This document shows positions 36,343 to 44,946 of a stretch of 64,000 nt of DNA, one piece after another. Location: NCBI GenBank assembly GCA_049645705.1, contig JBARUK010000093.1, positions 1-64,000 of the forward strand, written 5' to 3'. A model generated the notes under the pieces. That model was not told the origin of the DNA and made no database searches. It saw nothing but the letters and a program-made list of their open reading frames with translations. The translations under genes and the position numbers were made by a program. The DNA is from JBGNFV01 sp049645705. GTDB taxonomy: Bacteria > Bacteroidota > Bacteroidia > Cytophagales > Cyclobacteriaceae. Position 1 is the first letter of the stretch. Each line of letters starts with the position of its first letter.

Positions 36343-36664
36343 TGATGATCACGTCCAGCAGCATATCTACTATGTGCTCAGGAACTGCATCTTTCATTCC
36401 CTGATAGAGATAATTCACTACCTGCCCGCTAAACCCCTTGTAGGCGATTCTGCCTATAATACGGTTAGACGCCATGTGGCATATAGAAATTTCTCTTACG
36501 GGCTCGTCCAGTCCGTTTCCATACATGCTCCTTATTTTCCAGGTCAGAGATGTGTTCTCCCGTGTAATCTGGTTCAGCAGCCCGATAATGTGATCATCTT
36601 CCAGTGTATTATTCAAAAGTATTGCGAGGCTATAGGTTAGTGGGTGGCTGGTTTTGTATATCAA
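36305..36664 (-). CDS. Hypothetical protein (TTG start)
   Basis: 119 residues, no family recognised. No signal peptide or membrane segment; mixed alpha/beta composition with ICHMASNRIIGRIAYKGFSG in the middle. The frame has no early ATG; the best start is TTG at 36664, preceded by AAAGGAC. It overlaps the CPBP protease gene, so the two are likely co-expressed. Confidence 0.5.
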   Translation of the reverse strand: MIYKTSHPLTYSLAILLNNTLEDDHIIGLLNQITRENTSLTWKIRSMYGNGLDEPVREISICHMASNRIIGRIAYKGFSGQVVNYLYQGMKDAVPEHIVDMLLDVIINENQRTRLVSVS

Positions 36665-36763
36665 TTGTCCTTTGACAAATAATATATACTACTTTACATA
36701 AAAAATCTTGAAAAAGCAGCATATCTGACACAATTTAGAGGACTCTAATTCAAAAGTGATAAA

Positions 36764-39613
36764 ATGAAAAAATACTTTCTTATTCTCGCTTCCACACTTG
36801 TTTTCCAACAGGTTATGGCGCAGGTGGAAACCGGGAAGAAAATACTGACTCACGACCTGTACGATAGCTGGAACACTGTCAAAGAACCGCTCATCAGTAA
36901 TAATGGCGAAGTGGTCACCTTTCTACGCCAGCCACAGGAAGGAGATGGAGTACTTGTCATCAAGAAGCCCGATGCTTCCGGCTCTCCGCTTCGGGAGGTG
37001 CCCAGGGGCAAAAAGGTCACTATCACTGAGGATAACCAGCACGTCATTTTCAACATTGTGCCGCAGATGGATTCTGTAAAGGACATGCGCCGCAGAAAAA
37101 TGAAAGATGATAAACTCCCGAAAGACACACTTGCCATCTTCACGATCAGCAATAACAACCTGGTAAAAATACCCAGGGTCCGCGACTATAAGATGCCTGA
37201 AAAAGGCAGTAACTATCTGGCATATCTACTTGAAAAAGAGCTGCCCGCTGAGAAAAAGGATACTACTGAAGTCGGCGATACCACAAAAACAGAACAAAAT
37301 AACAAGAAAAGCAAAACAGTAAACGATGACAACGGGTATCACCTGGTCATCAAAAAACTTGACTTCCAGAACGCCAGCCAGGATACGGCTCACTTTGTCA
37401 CAGATTACATATTTGATGAGAAAGGAACACGGCTGATGTTTGTGACTACCGGCAACGAAGACAGCACGATGCTGCCGGGAGTGTACGTGTGGACGCTAGA
37501 CGAAGAAAACCCTGAGCCGGTATTCCGCTCTAAAGGTAAATTTAAGAACCTTACGTTCGATGAAGAAGGCGAGCAGGGGGCTTTTATGTCAGATACAGAC
37601 ACTACCAAGACCCTTATACGTCATTTTGCACTGCACTACTGGCAGGAAGGTAAGGACTCTGTCACTACTGTGGCAGATAGTGCCGCTTCATTTCTACCTG
37701 AAAACTGGATGATCTCACAATATGGGAAGGTCTATTTCAGCGAAAACGGCGAACGACTGTTTTACGGCGTATCGCCTGAGCCGGTTATGCAGGACACATC
37801 TCTGCTGAAGGACGAAATAGTAGATGTACAGGTATGGAACTACCAGGATGAATACCTGCAACCACAGCAGACTGTAAACCTGGAAGACAGAAAAAAGCAA
37901 AGCTTTACTGTGGTTTTCGATACGGACAGCAAACGCAGCCGGATGCTTCATGACATGACCATGGAAAGCCTGACCATGACGCCGGATGCAAATGAAAGGT
38001 ACGCACTGGGCGTGGATGACCGCGGATACCGGCAGCTCATGAGCTGGGAAGGCTTCCCTACCTACAAAGACCTGTACCGCGTAGACATGGAAACTGGTGA
38101 ACGCAAACCTATCGTGCAGGGTGTCAGGGCTACTGTGTCTATCTCTCCGGGAGGTAAGTACATATACTGGTATAATGTAAAGGACAGTGCCTGGTTTGCC
38201 TATGATAACGAGGCAGAAAAAACCAGCCGACTTACCTATAATGAAGAGGTCTTCTTCTACGACGAAACGAACGACGTACCGGACTACCCCTACCCATATG
38301 GTTTGGCTGGCTGGACTAAAGATGACAAGGAGCTATTGGTGTATGACCGTTTTGATATCTGGGAAATAGACCCCTCTGGTAAGAGAGCGCCTAAAAACCT
38401 GACAAATCAGCGTAACAGGGAGCTTCGCCTTCGCTATATAGATCTGGATGACGATACAGACTATATAGACCCTAAGGAGCCTCTGCTACTTTCGGCGTTT
38501 AATGAGCAAAGCAAAGCCGATGGTTTCTTCACCCTTGATCTCAGAAGAGGCAACCTGAAGGAACTTATCATGCAGGACTACAGCTTTGGCCGTCCTAAAA
38601 AGGCCAAAGATGATAATCATATCATAGTAACACGCGAAAGCTTCCAGGACTATCCGAACCTGCACTATACTACCCTGAAGTTTGACAACCTGAACCAGGT
38701 GAGCGATGTAAATCCTCAGCAGTCGGAATACAACTGGGGTACGGTAGAACTGGTAAAATGGACCAGCTTCGACGGTCAGGAACTGGAAGGCCTGCTATAT
38801 AAGCCTGAGAACTTCGACCCGAATAAGAAGTACCCCATGATCACATACTTCTACGAGAAGCTCTCTGACAGGCTTAACCGCCACCTGCCTCCTACACCCA
38901 GCCCCAGCACCATCAGGCCCAGCTTCTACGTAAGCAATGGCTATACCGTATTTATGCCGGATATCCCCTACAGGGATGGCTACCCCGGCGAAAGCGCTTA
39001 TGATGCTATTGTCAGCGGCACGTATGCTATGCTGGAAAAAGGATTTGTAGACAAGAACCGCCTGGGCATACAGGGTCAGAGCTGGGGCGGCTACCAGGTA
39101 GCTTACCTGGTCACGCAGACAGACCTCTATGCTGCGGGTATGGCCGGTGCGCCTGTTTCTAACATGACCAGTGCCTATGGCGGTATCCGCTGGGGTTCCG
39201 GGCTGAGTCGTATGTTTCAGTACGAGCGTACGCAGAGCCGTATCGGTGGTACCTTATGGGAAAAGCCACTCCTTTACATAGAGAACAGCCCTCTGTTCCA
39301 TGCACCACGGGTCAATACGCCACTGCTGATGATGCACAATGATAATGATGGCGCAGTGCCGTGGTACCAGGGCATCGAGTATTTTATGGCACTTCGCCGA
39401 CTGGGTAAGCCAGTATGGATGCTGAACTACCGCGGAGAGGAGCACAACCTGATGCAACGGAAGAACCGTAAGGACTTGTCTAAGCGCATGAAGCAATTCT
39501 TCGATCACTACCTGATGGATGCACCTGCACCTGAGTGGATGGTGGAAGGAGTACCAGCGATACGCCAAAGTATCGACCAGGGATTTGAACTGATGAGTAG
39601 TGAGGAGGAATAA
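36764..39613 (+). CDS. S9 family prolyl oligopeptidase-like serine peptidase
   Basis: 949 residues with a signal peptide (about 1-19, ending VMAQ). An N-terminal beta-propeller (about 30-650) is followed by an alpha/beta-hydrolase catalytic domain. The triad is visible: Ser near 773 in GQSWGGYQ, Asp near 860-862 in MHNDNDGAVPW and His near 894 in GEEHNLM. It probably degrades peptides in the periplasm or on the surface. Longer than typical DPP4 or POP members because of insertions in the propeller. Monocistronic; a terminator follows. Confidence 0.92.
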   Translation: MKKYFLILASTLVFQQVMAQVETGKKILTHDLYDSWNTVKEPLISNNGEVVTFLRQPQEGDGVLVIKKPDASGSPLREVPRGKKVTITEDNQHVIFNIVPQMDSVKDMRRRKMKDDKLPKDTLAIFTISNNNLVKIPRVRDYKMPEKGSNYLAYLLEKELPAEKKDTTEVGDTTKTEQNNKKSKTVNDDNGYHLVIKKLDFQNASQDTAHFVTDYIFDEKGTRLMFVTTGNEDSTMLPGVYVWTLDEENPEPVFRSKGKFKNLTFDEEGEQGAFMSDTDTTKTLIRHFALHYWQEGKDSVTTVADSAASFLPENWMISQYGKVYFSENGERLFYGVSPEPVMQDTSLLKDEIVDVQVWNYQDEYLQPQQTVNLEDRKKQSFTVVFDTDSKRSRMLHDMTMESLTMTPDANERYALGVDDRGYRQLMSWEGFPTYKDLYRVDMETGERKPIVQGVRATVSISPGGKYIYWYNVKDSAWFAYDNEAEKTSRLTYNEEVFFYDETNDVPDYPYPYGLAGWTKDDKELLVYDRFDIWEIDPSGKRAPKNLTNQRNRELRLRYIDLDDDTDYIDPKEPLLLSAFNEQSKADGFFTLDLRRGNLKELIMQDYSFGRPKKAKDDNHIIVTRESFQDYPNLHYTTLKFDNLNQVSDVNPQQSEYNWGTVELVKWTSFDGQELEGLLYKPENFDPNKKYPMITYFYEKLSDRLNRHLPPTPSPSTIRPSFYVSNGYTVFMPDIPYRDGYPGESAYDAIVSGTYAMLEKGFVDKNRLGIQGQSWGGYQVAYLVTQTDLYAAGMAGAPVSNMTSAYGGIRWGSGLSRMFQYERTQSRIGGTLWEKPLLYIENSPLFHAPRVNTPLLMMHNDNDGAVPWYQGIEYFMALRRLGKPVWMLNYRGEEHNLMQRKNRKDLSKRMKQFFDHYLMDAPAPEWMVEGVPAIRQSIDQGFELMSSEEE

Positions 39614-39638
39614 GCCCCGTATTCATAAAGACATCATT

Positions 39639-39686
39639 GCCATAGCAGCATTTCTGATTACAGTCCTGCTGCTATGGCTGTTTTTT
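39639..39686 (+). terminator. S9 peptidase terminator
   Basis: A perfect 12-bp stem, GCCATAGCAGCA (39639-39650) with its complement (39667-39678), is followed by TGTTTTTT. It ends seven bases before the next ATG. Confidence 0.85.
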
Positions 39687-39693
39687 ACATAGT

Positions 39694-40449
39694 ATGTTCT
39701 TTTTCCTTTCCAAAACCATCTACCTGCTGGCTATGCCATTTATGTGGGTTGTATACCTCATAGTGGCGGCGCTTTTCGGCCCTGAGCGGATGAGGAGAAA
39801 CTTCCTGTGGTCGCTTCTTTTCCTTGTACTTATACTGACTAACGGGGCACTGGTAAACGAAGCTATGCTGTGGTGGGAACGCAAGCCCGTTACATTTGAT
39901 GATGTGCCTGCGTGTGATACGGGCGTGTTACTTACCGGGTTCACGCACATGACAAGGCTACCTGTGGACAGGCTGCATTTTAATGAGGGAGCAGACAGGC
40001 TGATACATACTACCCGGCTTTATCACGAGGGTAAAATCAAGCAAATAATCGTGTCCGGAGCCTACAAAACCCTGCACAATGAAGTGGCAGAAGCTCCCCT
40101 GATCAGGCAGGCACTGATAAACTCCGGTGTGCCGGATTCGGCTATTATTATGGAAAGTGAAAGCCGCAATACGCACGAAAATGCTGTAAACTCAGCGCGG
40201 ATCATCAATGAATATTTGCCTGATAGCCGTATCATGCTCATCACCTCTGCATTTCATATGAGGCGAGCGCAAGCCTGCTTCGAGCATGAAGGTGTACAGC
40301 CCGTTATCTTTCCTACAGATTTCAGGGCCACTAATCAACCCTATACTTTTGAGTACTTTGTGCCTTCGGTAGAGCCTATCGTATACTGGCATACCCTGGT
40401 AAAGGAATGGCTGGGCATGCTTACGTACAAGATTATGGGCTATATATAA
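39694..40449 (+). CDS. YdcF/ElyC (DUF218) family membrane protein
   Basis: 251 residues with two N-terminal hydrophobic segments (about 5-25 and 36-55) and a DUF218 domain. It shows TGVLLTGF, HEGKIKQIIVSG, SRNTHENAVNSARI near 160 and SAFHMRRAQACFEHEG. ElyC relatives affect envelope and undecaprenyl-lipid metabolism; YdcF binds SAM; this copy's role is unknown. The ATG lies only seven bases after the terminator T-run, so its promoter must overlap or lie within the upstream gene. Confidence 0.88.
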   Translation: MFFFLSKTIYLLAMPFMWVVYLIVAALFGPERMRRNFLWSLLFLVLILTNGALVNEAMLWWERKPVTFDDVPACDTGVLLTGFTHMTRLPVDRLHFNEGADRLIHTTRLYHEGKIKQIIVSGAYKTLHNEVAEAPLIRQALINSGVPDSAIIMESESRNTHENAVNSARIINEYLPDSRIMLITSAFHMRRAQACFEHEGVQPVIFPTDFRATNQPYTFEYFVPSVEPIVYWHTLVKEWLGMLTYKIMGYI

Positions 40450-40482
40450 AAAAGCGCTCCCGGGCAGGAAGCGCTTTTGTGT
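40450..40482. terminator. Bidirectional terminator
   Basis: AAAAGCGCT (40450-40458) pairs with AGCGCTTTT (40470-40478) between converging genes, followed by TGTGTTGTTG. Confidence 0.75.
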
Positions 40483-40501
40483 TGTTGTGGCTTATGTATG
40501 A

Positions 40502-41575
40502 TTAATCGAGTATAAGTCTGCCGTTAGCATAGTTACCACTTAGACGAATCTTTCCTTTTCCATTTCCAAAAGAACCACGATAACTGCTGTTATTATTCTT
40601 TTCTTCCATATTGGAAAAATTGATTCCCAACTGTTTGTCGTACTTGAGCTCACCGAAGGAAAAATCAGCCTCTATTACAGCTCCGGAATCTTCATCGAAA
40701 CCAATCTTGGTTTCCCCAAAAGAATTTTTTATGTCTATCAGACTGAAGCCACCTTCTACCATACCGATTTCAAGATCACTTATGTATGAACCTTCCAAGA
40801 CCAGGCGATCGGATAACCGTTCGATCTCAATAGAGGTGAAGCTTCCTTTTCCTTTTAAAGAAGTGAGCTGATCGATCTTGAGCTCACCGTACTTAATTTT
40901 CAGGTCCATAGCCCCTACCTCATCTATCTCTACCTCACTAAATGACAAATCAGCTTTCACATCGTCTATCCTGTCGGCACTGAACTCTGAGTAGCTCACC
41001 TTTAGCTGGCCTGATTTCATATAATCGATTTCGCCATTGCCGAATTTCACTTCCACTTCGCTATTACCATTAAGCTTATCTGCCCTAAGGTGGCCATATT
41101 CGTTTCTTAGTTTCAGATCGCCATCATAGCTGTCTAAGACCGTTTCACCGAATTTATTGATGGCTTCGAGTTTCAGGTCAGACGGCATCTTTATCATGTA
41201 GTCAACAGAAAAGCTTTCGCCGTTAATGTTTTTCATATTCCTGATGTCAGTAGAGAAGGACAGGCTGGATGCGGGGTTGCTATCATCGATATTCACATCT
41301 ATTTTGTCCAATGCTTTCTGAGCATCCCTTTCATTCCTCATCTTTACTTTTATGAGAACCTCTACTTCTACTTCATTGCGGTTCCACGTTTCTATCTGCA
41401 TCATTCCGAAAGAATTACTAAAGGAAACTTCTGTGTTTCCAGTCACCTTGTAAGACTTGGATATACGCTTTTCCTTTTCTACCTGGGCCATAAGAAGACC
41501 GGGAAGGACCAGAAGAAGCAGCGTGACGGTGAGTAGCCGTCCTGCTAAGTTATAGTTGTCTGATATCGGAGTCAT
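40502..41575 (-). CDS. DUF4097-like beta-helix adhesin-type protein
   Basis: 357 residues with a signal peptide (about 1-30, ending LLMAQ). The mature protein is a series of short beta strands with recurring KFGE, YGEL, FGET and FSFGELKYDK elements, typical of DUF4097/auto-transporter-adhesin-like beta-helices. It is the third gene of an ECF sigma, anti-sigma, exported protein operon and overlaps the anti-sigma gene by 26 bases. It probably sits in the periplasm or at the outer membrane and may be linked to the stimulus sensed by the sigma system; that is inference. Confidence 0.78.
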   Translation of the reverse strand: MTPISDNYNLAGRLLTVTLLLLVLPGLLMAQVEKEKRISKSYKVTGNTEVSFSNSFGMMQIETWNRNEVEVEVLIKVKMRNERDAQKALDKIDVNIDDSNPASSLSFSTDIRNMKNINGESFSVDYMIKMPSDLKLEAINKFGETVLDSYDGDLKLRNEYGHLRADKLNGNSEVEVKFGNGEIDYMKSGQLKVSYSEFSADRIDDVKADLSFSEVEIDEVGAMDLKIKYGELKIDQLTSLKGKGSFTSIEIERLSDRLVLEGSYISDLEIGMVEGGFSLIDIKNSFGETKIGFDEDSGAVIEADFSFGELKYDKQLGINFSNMEEKNNNSSYRGSFGNGKGKIRLSGNYANGRLILD

Positions 41576-42134
41576 TTTTAACCTCTTTTTTACGATTTAA
41601 AAATTCCAACTGGCGGTTTAGTATGCGCAGTTGCATTTGCAGGTTCAGGATCATGGCGCTAGTCACCTTCTCAGAAGGTACTTTATGTTGTTCTTTGCTT
41701 AGTTCTTCAAACTGTACATCTAGCTCCTGCAGGTCTGCCAGCATGTATTTTTGCAGGCTGTCAGATTCGGCAGTTCCTTTTACTACAGCTTTACGGTCCT
41801 GTATGGCATCGCGGTAGTAGTTTACTGCCTGCACAAATTCTTCCGTAGCATTACTATTAGTATAAGGCCGAACCTCTCTGCTGTCCTGCGTGGCAATCTG
41901 ATTATTACCGGCAGGCTCGGAGCTGTTGAGCGTTCCTGCCCAATAAGCCAGTGCAACCAAAAGAATGGTAGCTGCCACTCCCATCCAGGGCCTTAAGAAG
42001 GTCCTTTTACACTGCGGCTTACTTTTCTTATCATCCAGGTCCGATGCTATCTTATCCCACAGTCCGGCAGAAGGAGATTCAGTATCAAACTCCTTCCGGT
42101 GTTCTTCGATATACTCTTTCAGTCTGTCTTTCAT
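41550..42134 (-). CDS. Single-pass membrane anti-sigma-like protein
   Basis: 194 residues from the ATG at 42134, which overlaps the sigma stop as ATGA. The N-terminal 45 residues (KDRLKEYIEEHRKEFD, SAGLWDKIASDLD) should be cytoplasmic and bind sigma. One transmembrane segment lies near 50-66 (GVAATILLVALAYWAG), and the remaining periplasmic part is helical with a coiled coil. No classical zinc anti-sigma HxxxCxxC motif is present, so the identity rests on position and topology. Confidence 0.72.
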   Translation of the reverse strand: MKDRLKEYIEEHRKEFDTESPSAGLWDKIASDLDDKKSKPQCKRTFLRPWMGVAATILLVALAYWAGTLNSSEPAGNNQIATQDSREVRPYTNSNATEEFVQAVNYYRDAIQDRKAVVKGTAESDSLQKYMLADLQELDVQFEELSKEQHKVPSEKVTSAMILNLQMQLRILNRQLEFLNRKKEVKNDSDIRQL

Positions 42135-42688
42135 CTGCACAGTTCATTAGTAAGCAGTTCCTTAAGCTTTTTGCGTGCCCGGTTATACTGGGACTTGCTC
42201 GTACCATCAGAAATACCCAGTATACCAGCGATCTCCCTGTGGTCATATCCTTCTATAGCATAGAGTGAGAATACTACTTTGTACCCTTCAGGCAGTAGCT
42301 TCATGGCTTTTTGTATGGCCGCGGTATTCAGCATTTCTTCATCCAAAAGTCCGATTTCGTCTTCATGAGCGGCCTCCTGTGGATTCTGCAGATCATCCAG
42401 GTAGTCTGTCTCGACTTTCTTCTTCCGTAGATAGTTTATAGCAGAGTTTACCACTATCCGCTTCAGCCATGCTCCGAAGGTGGATTCGAACTTAAAAGAA
42501 TCTATGCGGGTAAAGGCTTTCAGAAAGGCCTCCTGCAACACATCCTCGGCAGCATCACGCTGAGAAACCATACGCAGACATACGTTGAACATAGCTTTCG
42601 AATACAAACTATAGAGTTCATACTGGGCCTTCCGGCTTCCGTTCTGACATGAAATGATCAGGTCCTTATGTATATCTGGTTGTATCAA
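42131..42688 (-). CDS. ECF RNA polymerase sigma factor (TTG start)
   Basis: 185 residues with region 2 (ALYNVCLRM-like AMFNVCLRMVSQRDAAEDVLQEAFLKAF, FKFESTFGAWLKRIVVNSAINYLRKKK) and region 4 (LPEGYKVVFSLYAIEGYDHREIAGILGISDGTSKSQYNRARKKL summarised at about 125-168). The start is TTG at 42688. It directs RNA polymerase to a specific regulon, probably including its own operon, with activity held by the downstream membrane protein. Confidence 0.9.
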   Translation of the reverse strand: MIQPDIHKDLIISCQNGSRKAQYELYSLYSKAMFNVCLRMVSQRDAAEDVLQEAFLKAFTRIDSFKFESTFGAWLKRIVVNSAINYLRKKKVETDYLDDLQNPQEAAHEDEIGLLDEEMLNTAAIQKAMKLLPEGYKVVFSLYAIEGYDHREIAGILGISDGTSKSQYNRARKKLKELLTNELCR

Positions 42689-42790
42689 TGATCAGGTTTT
42701 CGCCAATTCCTAAATCTACTCTAATGACACACGGGCAGATCAGAGGTTGCATCTGCCACATCATTATTTACAAAATAAGAAATTAAAGGA

Positions 42791-44215
42791 TCAGGGGGCC
42801 TCTACAGGATGTAATCCTTCGCGAGCTGCCAGCTTGACTAATAGCTGGTAGGCTTCATCGTAGTTGTTGAGGATTTGTCCTTCGAGAATGGCATCTTTAA
42901 TAGCATCTTTGAGATCACCAACCGTACGGGAGGGTTTGATACCGAATATTTCCATGATCTGCTCCCCGGTGATAGGAGGCTGAAAATTGCGCAGGTGGTC
43001 CTTTTCCTCTACCACACGCATTTTCTTTTCCACCTTATCAAAGTTGCGCAGGTAGCGCTTGACCTTTTCATCGTTCTTAGAGGTGATGTCGGCCCGGCAC
43101 AGGATCATGAGAGCTTCTACATCATCACCTGCTTCAAACAGCAGTCGTCTGACAGCGCTGTCGGTAATGTCTTCTTTTACAAGCGCAATAGGCCTGAGGT
43201 GCAGTCGGACAAGCTTACGCACAAATCGCATTTTCTCATTCATAGGAAGCCTGAGCCTGCGAAATATAGGGGGTGTCATCTTGGCCCCTCGATCTTCATG
43301 ACCGTGAAAGGTCCATCCTACTTTTTCATGGAAGCGCTTGGTAGGTGGTTTGGCAATGTCATGCATTATGGCCGCCCAGCGCAACCAGAGGTCATCACTC
43401 ATCTCGGCTACATTGTCCAATACCTGGAGCGTATGGAAGAAGTTATCTTTGTGTGAGCGTCCGTTTACCTTCTCTACGCCATGGAGGTCTACCATCTCGG
43501 GAAAGAAGCGGTGCAGCAGTTTGGTATGAAACAAGAGCTTGAAGCCATAACTGGGCTTTGGGGAGAGGATGATCTTGTTCAGTTCATCTGTGATCCGCTC
43601 CTGGGAAATGATATCCAGACGCTCAACATTTTTGATAATGCCCTCGAATGTATCTGCCTCAATATCGAAGCTAAGCTGGGAGGCGAACCGGATGGCGCGC
43701 ATCATGCGCAGAGGATCATCGGAGAAGGTGGTATCGGAATCCAACGGGGTGCGGATGGTCTTGTTCTTCAGGTCTGTCACACCATCAAACGGATCGATCA
43801 GCTCACCATAATTATCCTTATTCAGGCTTAGTGCAAGTGCATTGATGGTAAAGTCTCTTCTGAGCTGATCATCTTTGATAGACCCGTCTTCCACTATAGG
43901 CTTGCGGCTATCGCGACGATAGGATTCGCGCCTGGCACCCACAAACTCCACGTCCCACCCATCGTACACGATCATGGCAGTACCAAAATTTTTGAAAGAG
44001 GCTACCTTACACTTCGGCCCTATCAGTCTAGCGACTTCGGTGGCAAGGCTTATACCACTACCCACACATACAAAATCAATGTCTTTAGAAGGTCTGTCTA
44101 AGATAAGGTCACGCACGTATCCCCCGACCAGGTAGGTTTCTAAGCCCAACTTTTCGGCAGCCTCCTTTACCAGGTCGAATATATGATGTTGGTCGAGGTG
44201 TTCGCTGAAATTCAT
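42791..44215 (-). CDS. cca: CCA tRNA nucleotidyltransferase with HD domain
   Basis: 474 residues. A nucleotidyltransferase head with LVGGYVRDLILDRPSKDIDFVC (metal-binding DxD near 41-43), RRDFTINALALSLN and GVTDLKNKTIRTPLD, then the RNA-binding body and an HD phosphohydrolase domain (MHDIAKPPTKRFH near 288; FHGHEDRGAKM). It adds or repairs the CCA end of tRNAs, needed here because the tRNA-Gln gene lacks an encoded CCA. It lies downstream of the YrdC-like gene, 71 bases away on the same strand. Confidence 0.93.
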   Translation of the reverse strand: MNFSEHLDQHHIFDLVKEAAEKLGLETYLVGGYVRDLILDRPSKDIDFVCVGSGISLATEVARLIGPKCKVASFKNFGTAMIVYDGWDVEFVGARRESYRRDSRKPIVEDGSIKDDQLRRDFTINALALSLNKDNYGELIDPFDGVTDLKNKTIRTPLDSDTTFSDDPLRMMRAIRFASQLSFDIEADTFEGIIKNVERLDIISQERITDELNKIILSPKPSYGFKLLFHTKLLHRFFPEMVDLHGVEKVNGRSHKDNFFHTLQVLDNVAEMSDDLWLRWAAIMHDIAKPPTKRFHEKVGWTFHGHEDRGAKMTPPIFRRLRLPMNEKMRFVRKLVRLHLRPIALVKEDITDSAVRRLLFEAGDDVEALMILCRADITSKNDEKVKRYLRNFDKVEKKMRVVEEKDHLRNFQPPITGEQIMEIFGIKPSRTVGDLKDAIKDAILEGQILNNYDEAYQLLVKLAAREGLHPVEAP

Positions 44216-44286
44216 AGGAATCTGGACAATCTATCCGACCCCAACAGGGGTACACTTAGCGTATAATCGCAACAGCTTTTTACGGA

Positions 44287-44811
44287 TCAAAGGAATTTAA
44301 TAGTCCCATCCATATCAAGACGGGCGGTTTTAGCCTGAGACGCATTCAAAAATTCCTCGCGTAAAATTATAACATTCTGAGTTGGTGACAAAATTTCGCC
44401 TTCATCTCCCGAAAAGAGGCGGTTGGAATCTACCGGCAGATAAAAGAAGCCCTTCCGGTACTTTTTCATATAATTCAGCATTACCGGCTCTTTTATCAAA
44501 GATATGTGCATATCTCCCTCACTACTTAAAAAACCATCGGGAAGGTTTTTACCTTTCAGTACCAGGGTCAAAGGCTTTTCGGCAAATTCCATAAGATCCC
44601 AGGTCAGATCAGGAATACGGGTAACATAGTCGTAAAGCTGGGTAATATCGCTGATAAGTACTACCGGCTGCGAACCGGGCAGAGCTAAACCTGACACTTT
44701 CTCATAAGCCTCGGCATCAGAAAGCATCCCGGTAAAGGCATAAGGAATTTTATTACCCTTACTTACCAAACCGGCAAGTGAATCACCGGACGATCCGTTT
44801 TTAATACTCAT
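44287..44811 (-). CDS. Degenerate Sua5/YciO/YrdC-like protein
   Basis: 174 residues that align by pattern with YrdC. SKGNKIPYAFTGMLSDAEAYEKV matches the family start, PVVLISDITQLYDYV and PLTLVLKGKNLPDG match the central strand-helix and GPLTLVL motif, and VDSNRLFSGDEGE stands where TSANxSG is found. The invariant Lys/Arg substrate residues of threonylcarbamoyl-AMP synthase near the N-terminus are not visible. It may bind RNA without catalysis or be decaying; the functional enzyme is expected elsewhere. Confidence 0.6.
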   Translation of the reverse strand: MSIKNGSSGDSLAGLVSKGNKIPYAFTGMLSDAEAYEKVSGLALPGSQPVVLISDITQLYDYVTRIPDLTWDLMEFAEKPLTLVLKGKNLPDGFLSSEGDMHISLIKEPVMLNYMKKYRKGFFYLPVDSNRLFSGDEGEILSPTQNVIILREEFLNASQAKTARLDMDGTIKFL

Positions 44812-44885
44812 ATTATGCAGAGAGGTATAAAATGGGGTCGAATATGACTATAAATTACTTGTTCTGCAATTAGTTTGTGACTGCC

Positions 44886-44923
44886 ATATAAAAGAAAAAG
44901 TCGTTTACCCTTCGGCAAACGAC
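44886..44923 (-). terminator. Terminator after porP/sprF
   Basis: GTCGTTT (44900-44906) pairs with AAACGAC (44917-44923). On the minus strand it is followed by TTTTTCTTTT. Confidence 0.75.
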
Positions 44924-44946
44924 CCTGCTTATTCAGCCCGGATATT

